Below are positions 21,610 to 34,322 of a stretch of 54,799 nt of DNA, in pieces; within the stretch, counting starts at the first letter, position 1; each line of letters begins with the position of its first letter. The notes under the pieces were generated by a model. That model had not been told where the DNA came from. It saw only the letters and a list, made by a program, of their open reading frames with translations, and ran no database searches. The translations under genes were made by a program, and so were the position numbers. The DNA comes from Lingula anatina (taxonomy: Eukaryota > Brachiopoda > Lingulata > Lingulida > Lingulidae): NCBI RefSeq assembly GCF_001039355.2, contig NW_019775721.1, forward strand, positions 134,358-189,156, given 5' to 3'.

Positions 21610-24350
21610 ACGTGCGCACACACACACACACACACAAGCAAAAAAATCTATATCAAAAGAAAAGAAAATTAACCTTGCATCAGGCAAGTTCAGGTCAGCA
21701 CCATGTTGAATCAACAGTGCAGCATTCTTTTCAAAACCAAAGTAAACTGCTGTGGACAGCGCCGTCTCGTGATTTTTATCAACGGCATTCAGCTGAGCTC
21801 CATGGTCAACCAGGAATTGGCACATGTTAATGTTGGTGTACGCCTGTCTGGCTGCAGCTATCAGGGGTGTGGCGCAGGATTTGGTCTCATCTGGCTTGTT
21901 TATGTCATACCTGTAAAAAATGATATAATTATTATCATTATTACTATTAAGAGCTTGCACAAAGTAAAACATATCATTTTTTTTAAATTCAGGCTTTATC
22001 CATTGTTACCCCAATACTACTGTGAAAACAACTGCCTAGAAGAACTGCCTTCTGTCTGTGTGCATTGTCATAATTATCACAGATGTTTAGTAAACTATTG
22101 ATAATAATGGAAAAAATAATAAAAAAAAATTAAGGACTATTTAAAAGTTTTTGCTGTATCGTGTACCTCTATCACCCTTCTAACCTCCCCTCCCCCCACC
22201 TCCTGTTTCTCCATACACCAAACATCCTCCTATGAACTGTGAGATTCAGTTATGAGAGAATAAATGATGAATAAAACTTTGAAATAAATGACATAAGATG
22301 GAAAACTTCTGAAACAACCGAATGCAAGTCTTCCTTTCCTGGCCCATAGAAAGATACATTCTCAAACCTAAAGCATGACATCAAAATTCTCTCCAATAAG
22401 AAAACTGGAAAATAATGAAAATCTTTACCCTGTCTACTAAAGTACTAATCATTTAAGCAAATTCTTAAGATTTTTCACCAAACATAAACTCTTGGCTAGT
22501 ATACACCATCGTAACCTACCCAATTTCCAGTAAAAACTTCACCACTTCAAGCTGACCTGAACTGACCGCTCGATGGAGGAGGAGATCAACCTCTGATACC
22601 GCCTTGGATGTGCTTGCAGGAAGATACAGCCGAATGTGTTGTACTATAGAGATGAAGTATTCAAGCACTTGTAGTTTGCCCGAGAGAAGGGTTTTCCCTA
22701 CAGGTGTGTGCCACTGTTCATTTGGAAGTGACAGCACACTATCTGCAGCTTGGCAGTAGGCTAAAATACTGGGCATAGCCTGTGAGGGCTGACCAGAGAC
22801 CTGAGAGGGCTGTTGACTTTTCATGGAGCCAACCCCGCCATACTGATTGCTTCTCTTATTCAATGCTGTGTGATAACTAGGTAAGGAGCCACTTCCCGAT
22901 GATGAAAAATGGCTCGAGGGACCAGAAGCTGTATGCTCTGGGTCTTCTCCAATGCTGGAAAAGCTGGTTCTTTTATGCTTGCTTCCTGACTGTATCCTCT
23001 CGTCCTTGTTCCACATATTAACCATGTGAGAGTACAGCATTTTCACTGCTGCCAAGTTACCTAAATGACAGGCAAGGTGCAGGGCCGTGTTACCTTTGCC
23101 AGTCTGTAAGTCTGCGATGAAAGGGTTGCACCCTGCCTCCAAGAGAATCGCGATCACTGCAGTGTTAGAGTATCCTTGCACTGCGAAATGTAATGCCGTT
23201 TCCCCATACTGTGTGGTGACGTTGGCGTCGCAACCTGCCTCCAAGAGCACCCTGGTGGAGTTTGCCAGGCCAAATTTGGCACTTAGTAATAACGGGGCAA
23301 TGGCAAAGCCACCAAATGTATTGTTGATGTTAATACCTTCCCTCTGGGCGTACTGCAGTGTGATTCTGACGATATCACTGTCGTTTGTCATTAATGCTGT
23401 TGCTAAGGGAGTCACATCAACATTTTTCTCCTTTACTTTAGCACCATGCTCTAACAAAGTCCTAGTTATCCCTATGTGTTTGTTCTCAATGGCTTTAATA
23501 AGAGGCGTAATTCCTGCACAAATATGGTTCACATCGGCACCATAACTGAGGAAAAGATTGACAAGCCTTGAGCTCCCCAAGTCCACGGCAAGAATTAAGG
23601 CGGGAGCATTCTCCTTGGGTAATGTCTGGTTTAAGTCCACACCATGCTTGATGAAGGTCTCCAACATGAGGATGTCTTCTGTGTACAGAGCAAACGAGAA
23701 GGGACTGGAGCGGTCGGGGGTGGCGCATTCAGAGACAGGGTCAGCACCGTATTGTAATAGTAACTGCACAAGGGATAACTTCTTCTGTTCTACTGCCAGC
23801 AGTAAGGGTACATTACCTAGAGAGAGAAACAAATCACATCTTGGCCATAAAAATGTGTACCTGTCAAAACTTAAATTCAACGGTTCAGAATCTAATCTTT
23901 CTTCTCTGTATCTCTCTCTAAGTGTGTGTGTGTGTGTGTATGTGCATGCGTGAGTGTTAAACAATGAGAATTGCATGCACGTCTCTTTTTAGATAAAATA
24001 TTACTACATACCATAAAAATGACCTTCTTTCATTATTTTCATACATTTTGGATACCATTTTGAAATCCGAGTGACTACACATAATTAACTCACTAGTAAA
24101 TTATTACAATTATATCCATTCATGTTTTTGTCCTTGGAGAAAGTCATATGAAAACTAAAAATAATTTTAAAAACAATAAATCCCAGGTGATGGCAAAGCA
24201 ATATAAATAAATTAATTAATTGAAAAAAAAAACTGAGGAGACGGGAAGGGTCCTACCTTCTTCGTCCCTGATGTTAGGGCTTCCTCCATCCTTCAGTGCC
24301 TGCTCTGTAGCCTGTATGTTGCCTGCTCTGACAGCAGACAAGAGATCCAT
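20641..24350 (-). CDS. Ankyrin-repeat and SOCS-box (ASB-type) protein, four coding exons, ~645 aa
   Basis: Exons, read on the minus strand: 24350-24257, 23816-22520, 21910-21674 and 20950-20641. All junctions are GT-AG, phases are consistent, and the total is 1938 nt with the stop. The protein starts MDLLSAVRAGN. It has about ten ankyrin repeats (for example GETALHFAVQGYSN, GNTALHLACHLGNLAAVKML, ETALSTAVYFGFEKNAALL) and a Ser/Gln/Gly-rich linker in the middle of exon 2 (roughly residues 330-400). The C terminus is a SOCS box: SLQLTCILML fits the elongin BC-box SLxxxCxxxL, and LLPLPKSL supplies the LPxP Cul5-box motif. ASB proteins recruit substrates through the ankyrin array to an elongin B/C-Cul5 E3 ubiquitin ligase in the cytosol or nucleus, so the same role is expected here. 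The substrate is unknown. (GT)n and (CT)n microsatellites lie in the introns. Confidence 0.9.
21398..21637. repeat. (GA)n and (TG)n/(CA)n microsatellites in ASB intron 3
   Basis: A GA run at about 21398-21430 continues into GT and G runs. A second tract at about 21580-21637 switches from (TG)n to (CA)n and is therefore self-complementary. Confidence 0.85.
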
Positions 24351-26109
24351 CTTATACTACAGGATCCTCTCTTATCATCAGCATATCTGTAGCATCAACC
24401 ATGCACTGATCCAAGGTTATTGACTCTAGTCATCAAGCTAGTTAAAGAAATAAGCAATTTGTCAAAATTAATTGTTCAACTTTGTTCAACTGATTTCTTT
24501 AATAGTTCTACCAGTATATTTGGATCTTTTCCTTTTAGACTGATTTACTAGGTAGTTATGGACTGGTACAATTTGGTTAGGACTGGTTGATGTACTGTGT
24601 ACATTTTAGTGTGATTGGTTGTAAAGAGATAGACTACTACACTGTATATATACTGCAAAAGCACACCAGTGGCTCTATTTGAAGGATGATCAAGTCCGTA
24701 GCCAGCAATTTTAGAGGAGGAGAGGGGAGGTTCTTCTCTGAAAAAGTGGACCTTTTGCTATAAAACATCCGTGTACCAATAACAAATTTTCCCTAGAGTG
24801 GACATCCTTCTCTCCTCCCCCCCCCCCACCCCGTGTAGGAGCTTGATATGTTTATATATTATCGAGTTCTGCTCTACACCACAACGAGAAATCAAAATAG
24901 ATTTGCGTAATGTCCACTGATACATTTGAATAGCTTTTACGTTCACTTGAACACAAATCACTTAGTATGGTTTAAGAACTTCCCCAAAGCCACTTTGGTG
25001 CAACTCCTTACGAATGACCATACCTCCTAGAGAGAGCAAAAGAAAGACAACTCTCACTTCCCCCAACCCTTCTTCATGTTCTTGGATATCCTGATTCACC
25101 AGTTCATTTCAACACCAAATCACCTTTTCCTTCATCAGTTTCTTTATAAAAAATAAGGTCTTATCATCAATTACATCAATGTTAACATACCATGTAGACT
25201 AAATAATTTTATAATTTCACCACTTACTCAAAACAACCGGTGTTTTGTCCTTCATGTTCTCATGCGAGATGCCTTCTGCTTTTCTAGGTCAAGGTTGTTT
25301 TAAAGGTCAATACTCATCGACAGGTAGCGCTCTGAATGTGTTTTTCTTCCCTCTCCATCCCCTTTCCCCCACCCTGAGCTCAGGGTGCTTTCCCCCGCCT
25401 CGAAATTAAATTTGCTCTAAATTTTGAATTTTTATGTCGATTGCAGTATATATTTCTTACTGTGACTGGCCACCAGAGCCCTTTTGATCTACGTCCCCTC
25501 CCTTTTTTATTTAGACCCCTACTTAACTTTCTCCCCTTCATGTAGGCCTAAGCCTATGGATCTTCGCCACAACCCCTCAAACGACCATAGGCCTATCGCG
25601 CCTGAGAGACAGTTATTGGTCAATTTTCATTTAAACAATACCTAATTTATTTGTGAATCCATTTTACAAGGCCTTAATAAAACTATGTTCAATTAGGGGC
25701 CTACGTACGTAGGCCTACATTTATTTCTTAGGCATTTTTAATTCGATCAGTTTGTCTAAAAAGAACATAACCTGATTTTTTTAAAAATTATCCTTATATT
25801 GAATTTCTTTAATTATCTTAATATTGGAAGCACTTTACGCAGACTTGCTGACGCGACTTTTGAAATCAACAACAGCGATTTAATTTCAAAATCATGCAGC
25901 TTCGTCTAAATATAATAGAGCATAAAGCACAAATTTATGCGTATGTATCTAGGACAAGGAAACCACAAGCTAGGTTATTCATGTACAGTGTACTTGTTGC
26001 CTTATGTTTCACCTTTTAAAGTGTGCAATATGCAGTGCGGGCAGTGCACCTCCGTCACTGAGCAGAGTCCCATGCACTGTATGCCTTCAAACAGTATATC
26101 CTACAGACT
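24351..26109. other. Intergenic region upstream of ASB and GST genes
   Basis: Divergent promoters of the ASB gene (minus) and the GST gene (plus) should lie here. I see no clear TATA box. It contains the old MITE copy at about 24690-24830 and nothing else recognisable. Confidence 0.5.
24690..24830 (-). mobile_element. Old, diverged copy of the CAGGCCCGTAGCCAG MITE
   Basis: CCGTAGCCAGCAATTTTAGA, GGTTCTTCTCTGAAAAAGTG, GACCTTTTGCTATAAAA and AGAGTGGACA follow in the same order as in the reverse complement of the 170-bp element at 42713. The far terminus is lost in a C-rich tract. Confidence 0.7.
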
Positions 26110-29100
26110 ATGCAAGCGCCACTGATTATTGGCTATTGGAACATCAGGGGGGTGAGTGTAAATGTTACCAAAATACGCAAGATGTCAAAACATCTATTAA
26201 GTCGTACAGAGAAACCAAGGTGCATACATGTAAATGAAGACAGCCCATACAGACACCTTAAGTGCGAGAGCTTTACCCACTTTTCCTTACAGGTCATTTC
26301 ACCTGGCCATACCGACCGGTAGAATATATGCATGTATATTTCACCTTTGCAGGAGGGTAAAAGCACCATTAGATATACTGTCTACTGATAAACGATATGA
26401 GTTGCTCTAGTTGATCAAAGACCAGGGTTCTGCTCTAGCGGTGACCTCGATATAACTTCAGTTTATGGAGGTTACAGGGCAGATCGGGCTGTATAAGGGA
26501 ATGCATTAAGTGTGAGTTAGAGCGGAAATGTATGCGGCCGTTAAAGTCGCACATCATCTTGTGTGGTGATATTTTGGCAACATTTCCTTGATATGTTTTT
26601 TCAAAAAAATTACGGAGTTTACGCCTGGGCTCTGACATAAAATTTTATCACTGGGAAACGATTTTTTGTAGTAATATGATCAAAATATGCCTTTGGCACT
26701 GTTCATCTGCATCTACTTTATCTAATTAGGTTTATTCATCAAGCAACACAAATGCTATTGGAAGTCATTAATTCTGCTTATTTCAAACTAGCGATGCACT
26801 ATTTATGACTCTGTCATTCATGAGTTATAGGTATGCAAATGTTGTAATTCAATGAGCAATTGGGAATTAGATGAAAATTACATTGAGCGTTATCTCATGA
26901 TAACTTGAAGAGAAAAAAAATCAAGATTTAGAATAGATTGCCAAGCAAAAACATTTGCATTATACAGGTGAATCAATTAATGGCATTAGGAAATTAATTT
27001 ATATACCAAAAACTGTGTTGATAGGAAAAATGAATAATGTGGACATCATTTCAAGTAAAGATCTCGCATATAACTGAATTTTTGGCATTCTTCCCATTGC
27101 GTTGAATTCTTAAGAAAATGATGGAAAGTTTCAGGATACATTGGGAAGTAATTTAGAACTAAAGTGATTGATTATACCACAGCTGTGAATTTTCTGAATT
27201 AATCGCAATAATTGGGCTTGACATTTTTGGAAGAAGGCAAGGGCGAATCCAGGATTAATTGAGAGGGGGGGGGGGCGATTTTTTAGGAATGACAAACCTC
27301 GGATATGAAGCCGACCGTCTGCTCCCTTGTGATGGGGCTCGGGGCCCGCTGAATAAAATGATGTTTTGGAGGGCAAACGGTGCCATTTGGAACGGTGAAG
27401 AACTACATGCATAAATAAGCTATTCAAAATTCTAATTTCAAGTGGAAAATATCAGTGTGATTTGTTTTCAGAAATCCAAGGGGGAGGGTCAGGATTCCCC
27501 TGACCCCCCCCCCCCTTACTGGATTGGTAAAAATGATATAACAGTGAAAAGACAAAGGATGGCTAAAAATTACAGAATCATTTAAGGATATTTTATACTA
27601 AAAATACCATTGCCAAGAAGATGCATGATGGAAGATAAAAATAATTTAAAAATCCTGAAGCTTGATGAATTTACAGAAAATTGATACTTGATACTTTTTA
27701 TGTACAGACACAGATGTGTCTGTACATATAGCCATCATCTGCGTCTGTCGTCGCCGTCGCTGTCGCCGTCGCCGTCGCCGTTGGCGTGCACTTTAACCGT
27801 AAACACGATAAGTGAAAAACCGTTTTACCTTTTGGCTTGAAAGTTACAGAACTGATGAATATTCATAATACGCCGGTCAAGTTCGAAAATCAGCATGATC
27901 GGGTCATTTTTAGGGAAGTTATGCTTTTTTTTCACTTTTTTCAGCATATATGCAACACCGTAAACACGATAAGTGGAAAACGGTTTTACCTTTTGGTTTG
28001 AAACTTACAGAACTGATGAGTATTAATAATACGCAGGTCAAGTTCGAAAATCAGCATGATAGAGCCACTTTTATGGAAGTTATGCTGCTTTTTCATTCTT
28101 TTCAGCATATATGCAACACTGATAACACAATATAAGAAAAACAGATAGGCCAATTGTCACTGTACTCACAGGAGTGGTCANNNNNNNNNNNNNNNNNNNN
28201 NNNNNNNNNNNNNNNNNNNNNNNNNNNNNNNNNNNNNNNNNNNNNNNNNNNNNNNNNNNNNNNNNNNNNNNNNNNNNNNNNNNNNNNNNNNNNNNNNNNN
28301 NNNNNNNNNNNNNNNNNNNNNNNNNNNNNNNNNNNNNNNNNNNNNNNNNNNNNNNNNNNNNNNNNNNNNNNNNNNNNNNNNNNNNNNNNNNNNNNNNNNN
28401 NNNNNNNNNNNNNNNNNNNNNNNNNNNNNNNNNNNNNNNNNNNNNNNNNNNNNNNNNNNNNNNNNNNNNNNNNNNNNNNNNNNNNNNNNNNNNNNNNNNN
28501 NNNNNNNNNNNNNNNNNNNNNNNNNNNNNNNNNNNNNNNNNNNNNNNNNNNNNNNNNNNNNNNNNNNNNNNNNNNNNNNNNNNNNNNNNNNNNNNNNNNN
28601 NNNNNNNNNNNNNNNNNNNNNNNNNNNNNNNNNNNNNNNNNNNNNNNNNNNNNNNNNNNNNNNNNNNNNNNNNNNNNNNNNNNNNNNNNNNNNNNNNNNN
28701 NNNNNNNNNNNNNNNNNNNNNNNNNNNNNNNNNNNNNNNNNNNNNNNNNNNNNNNNNNNNNNNNNNNNNNNNNNNNNNNNNNNNNNNNNNNNNNNNNNNN
28801 NNNNNNNNNNNNNNNNNNNNNNNNNNNNNNNNNNNNNNNNNNNNNNNNNNNNNNNNNNNNNNNNNNNNNNNNNNNNNNNNNNNNNNAAAATATACATTCT
28901 ACCAAAATATGCAGTTTCAAGTCCAAAATTAGTACTTAGTGGCATAGCCACGTGACCTAATAATGGGTGCCAGTGTACGAGGCAAGGATTCATATAATTG
29001 TCTGATGCGTCCAGGGCTTAAGCTGGCCCAAGCATGAAACACTGAATATAACAGTTTCTCTGCTGGTTAGACGGGCATTTGTCAAAAGTTTTGACATATC

Positions 29101-30804
29101 ATTCCACACATTTTCTATTATGTTTGCATCCGGACTCAGGGCAGGCCACATCACCCTGCGAATATCCTGTTGGTCAAACCAACCATCAACTGCTCTGGGC
29201 CTGTGACAAGGAGCATTGTCATCCTGGTGTACAAATGGATAATTCCTGTCACCAAACATGTTAGTAATAGATGGTAGCAAGCCTGACTCCATGTTTCCAT
29301 CAACCATTCATGATTCATGTTTCCATCAACCACTATCAATTCGCCCACGCCATGGATGCTGATGCAGCCCCACACCATGATGAATATGCTGCTCCGGATT
29401 CGGCAACTTTGATCTACACTTGCACATTTCTAATACATACTACTACATACCTGTATGTTTCTTATTCGGTTTAAAAAGTACACAAAAATATCATTCAATT
29501 GAACAACAACAGTAGGTAACACTTAAAGAGTACATGTATGTGTAACGAACTCATGAATGCTTCCCTAGAGTATTCTGTAAGTGATTTATTTACAGTAATT
29601 ACATGTAGACAGTCTCGTCCTACGCTGTACCCGGGCAGTTGTCTTCATAATAGCTGTATCCAGTGCGGGCCTGCAAGTCGCCGGATTGGGCAGTGCTGGT
29701 CAGAAGTTCACAGACACATTGGTATTTTCCAGCACAGAAAATATTTATGGCAACACATTTCCACTGTTGCATACAAGAACGGCAACATTCGGAGAGGCTG
29801 CGGACATTATGCGTGGATAGGTGCACACGGGTTGCGCGAGCATCTGCTCCTACCCTCTGGAACGTGGTTGAATTTGTAATACCTAAAAAAAATGAATTAA
29901 ATATGGGACTTCAAAGATATAACAAAAAAGTAGCTGATTGACCGGTTATGTCGACTTAAATCAATTTATGAAATTTGTCAGATTTATAAATTTTAGCTAG
30001 TATCTTCAACTTTTTAAACACATACCTCTATAAAAGTGCATGTATTAGCAAAGAAACAATGTGAAATACTTGAGGCCCGCTTGTAAAAGTGATTTTGAGG
30101 AACGCATTAACTCACCATGGACCTCCACTTCACAAAGCTGCAAGTTATAGTCGTCACTACCAACTTTGATGATCAAGACATATCGTCCTGTCAGTGGTGA
30201 CCCACAGGACAGTGATGTGTTCCCCTCAGGTGCCACCCCCGGGTAACTGGCGCAGAGTTTGTACTGGGTGAATGATGAACTATCATGGTATGAGGTTCCA
30301 ACTTTCACTTCGAAATTATTCAGACGGTAAGCTGAAAATAAAAAGCGGCAAATTGTTAGATTTGAGTTTACACTTTGATCATATTTGTTTGCCCCTTAGC
30401 GACAAATTAAATAGCACATCAGTTGTGGAAAGTAATATTTTATCATGGAAAAAGAGATAAATGCACGGACTGAAAGAGGGACACAATTTCAGGAATTAAG
30501 TGGAAAAAAGATACGAAATATTGAAGCAAGACTCACAAGAACTATGGTCACGGTTTGTTATGATAACACCGGCAACCCTCGCCGTGGTTTCTAAGTCCAC
30601 CAGCCACCATTCTCCCTGACCAGCATCGGTGTGGGAACAACTCCCATGACTCATTTCGTCGTCATAGTTACCGTCCACAGCACGACTGGCATGGTACTTA
30701 TTTTGGTAGTTGGAACTTTGGTATGCGGGTTTGCCTTTGGCCAAACTCTGCGTGCAACCTCTGCATGGTGTTGTACCTGCCGTGGAAAGCAATCAATAAC
30801 ATCA

Positions 30805-30835
<31 letters not shown>

Positions 30836-33209
30836 GTTGCCGCTATAAACTGGATGTTACAAAGAAATACTGGTATATAGGTAAATACTAAGATATAAAT
30901 TTCAATCTAAAACGGATTGAAAGGACATTTAAAAAACAATTATAAATTCAGAAACAAATATATAACCACACAGATGAATAAAGTTATGATATTGTGCCTT
31001 GCTGTATATCAAATTATTGCCAAAAATCATTTTTCAGCTCTAAGGCGCGCGGATCAATATTAAAACGCCACTTTTGCCTTGTGCATTTTGTTACTGCCAA
31101 ACTTACCTAAAAGAATCACAGTAACTCCGACAAGAAGCAGACTTAAGGCCACCATGCTCATTTCAGACATCGATCATCGTTTTTCTAGCAGTTTTCAATG
31201 GCAGACAAATCAAGAAAACGCTCCGTTCTTGCCCGGTTGTTGAGTTGCTAAGAGTAACTACAGAACTGGAGTAACTGAAGAAAATCCTAGGAGAAAAGTT
31301 CAGTTGATGCTTAGATCAAAAGATCGCTAATGCGACTTGTATTCATCAGTTATCTAATAGATGGATTCAAAGCTGAAACCGTGTGTTTTCTACGTGCATG
31401 TCGCATGGAATAGAACCTTATCATTTATTCATCTCTATATTATTGTAACATCTTTCCGTCCTGTCAGTGCCGATTGTCAATTATAAAATTTGTTTTGGTG
31501 TACTTTCGACTGCTCATCATTTAAGCAACGTTCGTTCTCTCTCTCTCTCGCAGGCGAGCCCTCACAATCAATAAAATTTCCATTACGTCGTCAAGGTGAT
31601 AATAAGAGTAATTTTTAAAATTGCTCCCTGGTGTATTTTTGTTTCAGATCCATGCTTCATAGGTAATCAATTACTTTAAATTAAAATATGAGTGATATGT
31701 TCACCGTGCGTCCTTTCACATAGACATTCGAGCTTTCATGACACGTTTGCGAATTGTATAAATCAACATTATTTTCAAAGAAAACTAATTATGAATTATA
31801 TACCTTCATAATAAGCCTTAGTTTTATAATCTGTAATCTATAAAACTTAGTTTTATAGATTTCAGGTTATTTTTCATCATCCATTATAAACTAATAAAGA
31901 TAAGATGAAGATGATCCAGCACAGCCCTTTGTCTATCGCCCTACTTGACCAAACCCTATCGTTTTTTTATGTACAGACACAGATGTGTCTGTACATATAG
32001 CCATCATCTGCGTCTGTCGTCGCCGTCGCCGTCGTCGCTGTCGCCGTCGTCGCCGTCGCCGTCGCCGTGCACTTTTACCGATAACACAATAAGTGGAAAA
32101 CTGTTTTTTCTTTTGGCTTGAAACTTACAGAACTAATGAATATTCATAATANTTTATAGTATTCTTGCACCCCTCTTGCAGCCCTTTGAGAGTGCTTCTT
32201 ACAGGTTTTCCAATATGCAGTCCTGTTCGAGAGACCAAAAGAACTTAGTCATAATCGTCTTAACTTAGTGGGGACGAGAGGCCTATAAAGGGTACCGGAG
32301 GAGACGAGTATTAGTTAAACTTGTACCGGAAGTGTGATGTCATGTGACGTAAAGTGGTGTAAGACGCGAAGCTGAGCTGGAGGTGAACGGGAGAGAAGCC
32401 GTGTAGTCAGAGAAAAAAGCGGTTTTCCAAACAACATGTGTCCACAACCTCCTCTCAAGGCGACCCTCCAAGTAATTTGCTAAATAAGTTTTAAGTGAAG
32501 CCATGCAGTAGGCCTATTATATAGTCAATATGTAGTCGATGGTATCCTGTATGGGCAATTCACTGAATAGTATCATCCTGTTGAAAAAAATTCTAACCAA
32601 TCCAACCTCTTAAAGGTACATACAAACTGAGCATCGGTGGAGCGTGGATTCCCAGTAACACATGTAAACCACTTCTACTAGATTCTTAAATGACTCAAAT
32701 AAATTCGACATGCCAAGGGATAAACTGAATAGATCACTCGATCAGCCATAAAAGACCTTTAGACTGCTCGTTTCTTTAAATTTTTGGTTGTAAATTTAAC
32801 CATGGACCTATCTCTCATTAGGTCCATGATTTAACCTACTATCGTGACCTACTTTCCTGCCCCATTGACATACAGCTTAGAATGCCAGCAGAAAAATCCG
32901 TTCAAACATCATTTTCGGGTAAAATTAAACAATGCCTTTTGGTAATTCTCTTAGTTATACTGTACTACTTGAAACTATATGTTGACATTTGGTTGATTTT
33001 TGTGACAAAAAAAATTGACTTTGACTTTGTATGTATTGTATGCAACAAGTCATATGACCTGCCCTTAAATGGTTCACGTTGTAAACGCTGCCCACCACCT
33101 ACCCCCCCCCCTCCCCATTTTTTTTCGCAAATACGTTCTGCAATGCAATGAAACGGGTGTGAAATGTTGTGAGATGACGCTGATATGGCTGGAGAAAATC
33201 TCTCTCCCT

Positions 33210-33240
<31 letters not shown>

Positions 33241-34280
33241 CAGGCGTTAAGATGATTGATAAATCTCCTCAAACGAATATCTGTATCTACAGTTGATATT
33301 TCCTTCTTTCAATACAATTTGTAAATGAGATTTGCTTAGGACTATTTGATTAGAGAATTAAGGTTCAAAACATAGAATCAAAGAGGAGGGAGAGATCGAG
33401 CAATGGCTTTTGAGTAGGAGAAAATTGCTTTTTTTTTCGAGAAAATTAATTTTGGCGGAAAACTCACGAAAAAGATACCTTTATATTATTTATACAGTAA
33501 GCTCAGAGATTAAAGGAATGGTAGATCAAGCTTTGCACTGATCCAACAATCATTATCACAAAAATTATTTGAGTTATAAAAATACAAAGTTGTCATACTG
33601 GTACAATAGATGATTTTACCTTATGTATGATCACACCAACATAACGGGTACAATAATTCATCTTGACAGAGAGAGACAATAATCGATATCAAGAATAAAT
33701 TGCCAGATGAAAACATTACATTTTGATGTATGTGATGATCAAATAACTGTATTGGGCACACAAAAAGCAAAAAGTGTGCGAATAGGATAAAAAATGTAAA
33801 GATCACAAATTGTAAAGAATTCATTCAAAATTTCAGAAACAGGGTAAATTAGTCTCCTCATATTAAGCGTTATATAATGGCAGTTTAATAGCTTTTAAAA
33901 TAAAAATATGGCTAAGAGGATGCATGATAAAATACTTAAAATAGAAGATACTACAAAAATGCCGAGAACTCTCCTTTCCAGCCAATGTCTCTGTGTGTCG
34001 TGTACATTGTCTACATGTATTATTATTATTATGAAACAGGATTTAAACATGTTCTTTTAATGAACTCTTTATACAAAATAATAAAAAGGGACAGGGGTTG
34101 GGCACAGGTGGTAATTTCTGACTACATACGGGTACTGGTATACTGTATGTAAGTCCCTGTAAAACGTCTATATATTTCCTTTACCTTTGCAGTTTGCACA
34201 GCCCATCAAGCTGCTTCTCAGTTACGTTGGCAGAGAATTTGAAACAAAACAATATTGCCTTGGACCAGGTAAGTGCCTGG

Positions 34281-34322
<42 letters not shown>

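Noticed and set aside
22516-23976. Start of the ASB protein at the Met encoded near 23976
   Set aside because: That upstream part is intron with a (CA)n tract; the acceptor at 23817/23818 and the phase-matched first exon at 24350-24257 give the proper ankyrin start.
27240-27290. Another copy of the CAGGCCCGTAGCCAG MITE
   Set aside because: It has a G-run and CCAGGATT but lacks the TIR and the paired GTGGACCTTTT segments.
28102-28993. Coding frames across 28181-28886
   Set aside because: They run through N bases and have no content.
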